NCBI RefSeq assembly: GCF_036884655.1
Contig: NC_088339.1
Span: 31,643,001-31,707,000, forward strand
Origin: Musa acuminata AAA Group
Taxonomy: Eukaryota; Streptophyta; Magnoliopsida; Zingiberales; Musaceae
Reading direction: 5' to 3'
Length of the DNA: 64,000 nt
Shown: positions 61,194 through 64,000 of the stretch, piece after piece
How positions within the stretch are numbered: position 1 is the stretch's first letter
How the letters are laid out: each line of letters starts with the position of its first letter
Notes under the pieces: model-generated
What the model was told of the DNA's origin: nothing
The model's database searches: none
The model's input: only the letters and a program-made list of their open reading frames with translations
Translations under genes and position numbers: made by a program

Positions 61194-62561
61194 TTAGGAT
61201 GGAAACATTGTGCAGTTAAATCCATCATTTACCAGCTTGTGGACTGCATCTCTAAGTTTATGGTAGTCACCTTCCATATTGTACACCTGATGAGAAATCC
61301 TTACGTACCCAGTGACAGTACTGCTCCCGTCCTTTTCGACGACCTCACCATCCTTGGGCAGCTGATAGTGAATCGGAACTTCGACCTTGAATTCTTTTCT
61401 TAACAAGCTCCTTAGTTTCAATGCATCCTTCTCGCTCAAAATCCCCAAACATCCCGGCAAACCAACCATGATCATGCTGCAGCACATCTCCGGGGGAGAT
61501 CCAAGAAACGTCCCCCATGCATCTGCCAGCATCTTTCCCATCTCCACCACCTTCTCGTGGTTCCTCTTCCTGATCCCTTCGATTCCACCCTCAAACCTAC
61601 CGATGAAATCCATCATTGAGGGCACCACAAGCTGAGCACTGTAGTCCCTGGTGCCGATCCATGCGCTCTCCAAAGGGAGGCCATTGCCGTACTCATGGGA
61701 GACCACGGGGTGGTGCAAACGGGAGGAGGCGGAACACTTCTTGGTGTATAGGAACGCCACGGACGGGGGGCAAAAGAACCACTTGTGGAGATTGCTCGTG
61801 TAGAAATCGGCCCCGATGTCCTGCACGTCGACCTCGACACTACCAATGGCGTGGGCAGCGTCGACGAACACCTGATCGACGCCCTCCTCGCGGCAGATCC
61901 TCGTGAGCTCCTTGACGGGGATCACGACGCTGGGCATGGACGTGACGTGGTCGATCACGGCGAGGCGGACTCTTCGGCCGTTGGCCTTCCCGAGCTCCAG
62001 GGCCTTTCGGAACTCCAGGACGATCTCCTCGTTGGAGGAGACGGGGAAGGGGAGGGGCACCTCGATGATGTGGCCACCGGCGCGGGCGACGTAGGCGTGG
62101 ATGGACTTCTTGACGGCGCCGTAGGCGTAGTGGAGCATGACGACGGCGTCGCCCTTGCGGAAGCCGCCCTCGGAGAAGGCCCAGGAGGCGTGCTGGAGGA
62201 CGATGGCGGCGGCGGTGGTGGCGTTGTCGACGAGGGATACCTCGTCGAGGTCAGCGGCGTTGATGAGCTCCTTGACGAGGATGCGGGAGCGGAGAAGTGC
62301 AGGCTGGAGGCGGTGGAAGTAGAACTCGTCGGGCTGGCGGAGGAAGAGCCGCTGCCACCGGAGCTGGGCAGCCAGGACCGATGCCGGACAGCTGCCGAAG
62401 CTGCCGTTGTTGATGCGGGCGACGGAGGGGTCGTGGTGGGCGAACTCCTCCGCGATCTCGGCAGCGGAGATGGGGCAAGATGCCGGCCGCGGCCGCTTCG
62501 CCAGATGGCCGTTGTCGTCGCCACCGTTTTCGGCGCAGTCGTCGCGGTGGTGGGTACCCAT
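61194..62561 (-). CDS. LCD: L-cysteine desulfhydrase (PLP-dependent, class V aminotransferase fold)
   Basis: A single-exon gene of 455 aa, ATG 62561 to TAG 61194. It fits the plant L-cysteine desulfhydrase group (Arabidopsis At3g62130), which splits L-cysteine into pyruvate, ammonia and hydrogen sulfide; desulfurase-like annotations also occur in this fold. Visible motifs: INNGSFGSCP near residue 50 (substrate loop), LVDNATTAAAIVL (110-122), HYAYGAVKKS (144-153), IDHVTSMPSVV (203-213), the PLP-ring Asp in VFVDAAHAIG (231-240, D234), and the PLP Schiff-base lysine in SNLHKWFFCP (K260). A signal peptide is absent; the N-terminus has a basic KRPRP patch, which could act as a nuclear signal, with a cytosolic or nuclear location likely. 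The first half is very GC-rich. A GC-rich foldback element lies about 100 bp upstream. Confidence 0.9.
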   Translation of the reverse strand: MGTHHRDDCAENGGDDNGHLAKRPRPASCPISAAEIAEEFAHHDPSVARINNGSFGSCPASVLAAQLRWQRLFLRQPDEFYFHRLQPALLRSRILVKELINAADLDEVSLVDNATTAAAIVLQHASWAFSEGGFRKGDAVVMLHYAYGAVKKSIHAYVARAGGHIIEVPLPFPVSSNEEIVLEFRKALELGKANGRRVRLAVIDHVTSMPSVVIPVKELTRICREEGVDQVFVDAAHAIGSVEVDVQDIGADFYTSNLHKWFFCPPSVAFLYTKKCSASSRLHHPVVSHEYGNGLPLESAWIGTRDYSAQLVVPSMMDFIGRFEGGIEGIRKRNHEKVVEMGKMLADAWGTFLGSPPEMCCSMIMVGLPGCLGILSEKDALKLRSLLRKEFKVEVPIHYQLPKDGEVVEKDGSSTVTGYVRISHQVYNMEGDYHKLRDAVHKLVNDGFNCTMFPS

Positions 62562-62664
62562 GGGAAAGGCGCCGAGGAGGAGATCTGATCAACGAAAAAA
62601 AGGGCCACGCTTAGGGTTTGAGCGGCTAAGGGGCAGAGGAGCGGTCACGGGACTTCTGACATAA

Positions 62665-63129
62665 GGGCGATTTTTACGAAAAAGCTCCCCTTTCTTTTCT
62701 TTTCTTTTCCGATAGTGCCCTTGTTTTCGTTTTTTCCATCCCGAAATTATTCGCCGCCTTCGCTCCCCCGGCGACTCCGCCCTTTCTCTGCTCCGTGGGG
62801 CGGAGAGGACGCCTCCACCTCGCCGCCTTCGCCCCTTCCCTGCCCGTCGTACCCGTCACCTTCGCCTTTCCCCACCCTTCGCGCCCGCCGCCTTCGCCCT
62901 AATTCTACTCCATGAGGCGGAGGCCTCGCGATGGAGGCGGCGCGTCAGAGGCCTCGTGGTGGAGGCAGAGGAAGGGGCGGAGGCGGCGGGCGCGACGAAA
63001 CGGAGGCGACCGCGGGGAGGGGAAGGGAAGAGAGGGGAAGTGAAGGATATTTTCGGGATTATAAAAGTTAAGGATAATATCTTAAAAAACGAAAAAAAGG
63101 TTTTTTTTTTATTTTTCATAAAATCACTC
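62665..63129. mobile_element. GC-rich foldback element with inverted ends next to the LCD start
   Basis: Left end GGGCGATTTTTACGAAAAA and right end read inward GAGTGATTTTATGAAAAA match at about 16 of 19 positions with one gap; the substitutions are transitions. Further in, both arms again pair (CGTTTTTTCCATCCCGAAA against CGTTTTTTAAGATATTATCC... and CGCCCGCCGCCTTCGCCC against CGCCCGCCGCCTCCGCCCC). The core is over 70% GC by impression and rich in CpG. Flanks CTGACATAA and TATATATAA are only weakly alike, so any duplication has decayed. A Mutator-like foldback is most likely. Confidence 0.6.
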
Positions 63130-63789
63130 TATATATAATCTTAACAACTTTAAAAACAACATTAGTCCTTCAAGTACTAAGAACTCTGTATATGCATACC
63201 ACTATCATTAATAGTCATACAAAAGACTCAGGTTGATGGTCATCTCTAACAATGATAAAAAATTAAACTATTTGAATTAAAAATATGTCTATAATACCTG
63301 GAATAACCCTAATATTTTTTACATCGTAATAGTTTCGTGAGTATTAATACGAATTAGAGTTTCAACATATAATTCACTTATAATAACTAAAAGAATTAAC
63401 TATAATGATACACATAACTAAGTACTTCAAGGTATATCTATAGATGCTAAGATTAAAGTAAAAAAAGATAAATATCAAAATCAACAACTTTTTCAAGGGA
63501 TATACATAATTTTACCTAATATAATAATACCACAAAGAGGAAAATTAATTATGATGTCATATGGTTGTTACTAAGTTAGTAAAATAAAATTAATTGAAAG
63601 AGTAGGACAACACGGCTCCCGATGATCAAAAGCTTTCGGTTTGAGTGGCCGACGGGCATTTTGTCGAGCACTTCGCTCGCAATGTCCGTGTTGGTACCGA
63701 TGGTAGTGAGATCAGGCAAGATGTTGAGATATTTAATAATAGCTGATGAAGAGAATAGGAGATACACAGAGATATACGTACTGAACCAC
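63130..63789. other. Intergenic region, nothing recognised
   Basis: AT-rich sequence with short frames only. No homology or repeat structure recognised. Confidence 0.4.
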
Positions 63790-64000
63790 GGTACTTACAT
63801 ATTATCAGTAATTAATTTTTTTAATTTTAAAAAAAATTATATATTAATTTTTTTATAAATATAAAAATAAAATATTTAATTTTATTTATTCTTGTTGATT
63901 TTATCGATGAAATATACTGACATAGAAATAGTACGAAAATAATTAACAAAATTTTTTTAATATTTTAATTATTTTTTTATTATGTCTAAATTAAAACATC
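63790..64000. mobile_element. MITE copy C (same family), cut by the window end
   Basis: AATTTTTTTATAAATATAAA, AATAAAATATTTAATTTTAT and TTGATTTTATCGATGAAATA match the left arm of copy B (50326 onward), and less closely the arm at 57562. Only one arm is inside the window, so the end and duplication cannot be checked. Confidence 0.5.

Noticed and set aside
61785..62588. 267-codon + strand frame opposite the cysteine desulfhydrase gene
   Set aside because: Low-complexity Gly/Val/Asp/Glu composition is the mirror of a GC-rich coding exon; the minus strand has clear PLP-enzyme motifs.
1..64000. A gene cluster, virus-derived gene set, CRISPR array or RNA gene
   Set aside because: I looked for tRNA cloverleaf boxes outside the SINE, rRNA-like blocks, regular spacer arrays and co-oriented pathway genes, and found none. 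The genes are unrelated housekeeping and regulatory genes.

Overview
The window is plant nuclear DNA, almost certainly from a monocot. Genes are intron-rich with GT/AG junctions, several first exons and single-exon genes are very GC-rich, and the space between genes is AT-rich and filled with retroelements, MITEs and microsatellites. The repeat families (CTTTGCATCTGCG-type MITEs, an iMet-primed non-coding LTR element, TACCGTACCG-type elements) look to me like those of Musaceae (banana/enset). That taxonomic step is inference from memory, not a search. All exon boundaries below were worked out by eye and checked for reading phase.

Layout: the 3' half of an eIF4G gene (+, 1-3532). Then a nested repeat island, in which a non-coding LTR retrotransposon (4107-8739) sits inside an older MITE (3955-9200). 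Next come a type I metacaspase (-, 9547-14106), a dead nucleotide-diphospho-sugar transferase gene (+, 15482-17057), a one-exon KH-domain relic (-, 19051-19548), a PRA1-family gene (-, 21503-22081) and a GATA26/27-type transcription factor (-, 23319-30124). A 6.7-kb gene-poor stretch follows, with tandem repeats (30125-36833). After it lie an ELMO-domain gene (-, 36834-42759) carrying a SINE and a Mutator-like element in its introns, an uncharacterised conserved plant gene (-, 45788-about 50101), a RABD2/Rab1 GTPase (+, 51487-54796), a decayed RTE-type LINE (-, about 56661-60200) with a MULE-type MITE inside its reverse-transcriptase region, and an intronless L-cysteine desulfhydrase (-, 61194-62561) with a GC-rich foldback element just upstream.

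The intact genes are housekeeping or regulatory: translation initiation, programmed cell death, membrane trafficking (PRA1 and RABD2), GATA transcription, ELMO-type small-GTPase signalling and cysteine/H2S metabolism. There is no operon-like logic linking them. I found no RNA genes, CRISPR arrays or gene cluster, and no convincing new molecular system. The most informative observations are evolutionary: one MITE family with four copies in the window, one invaded by an LTR element and one itself the invader of a LINE; target-site duplications that can be read directly; two pseudogenes with explicit lesions; and a conserved gene whose only plausible ATG is one base out of frame.
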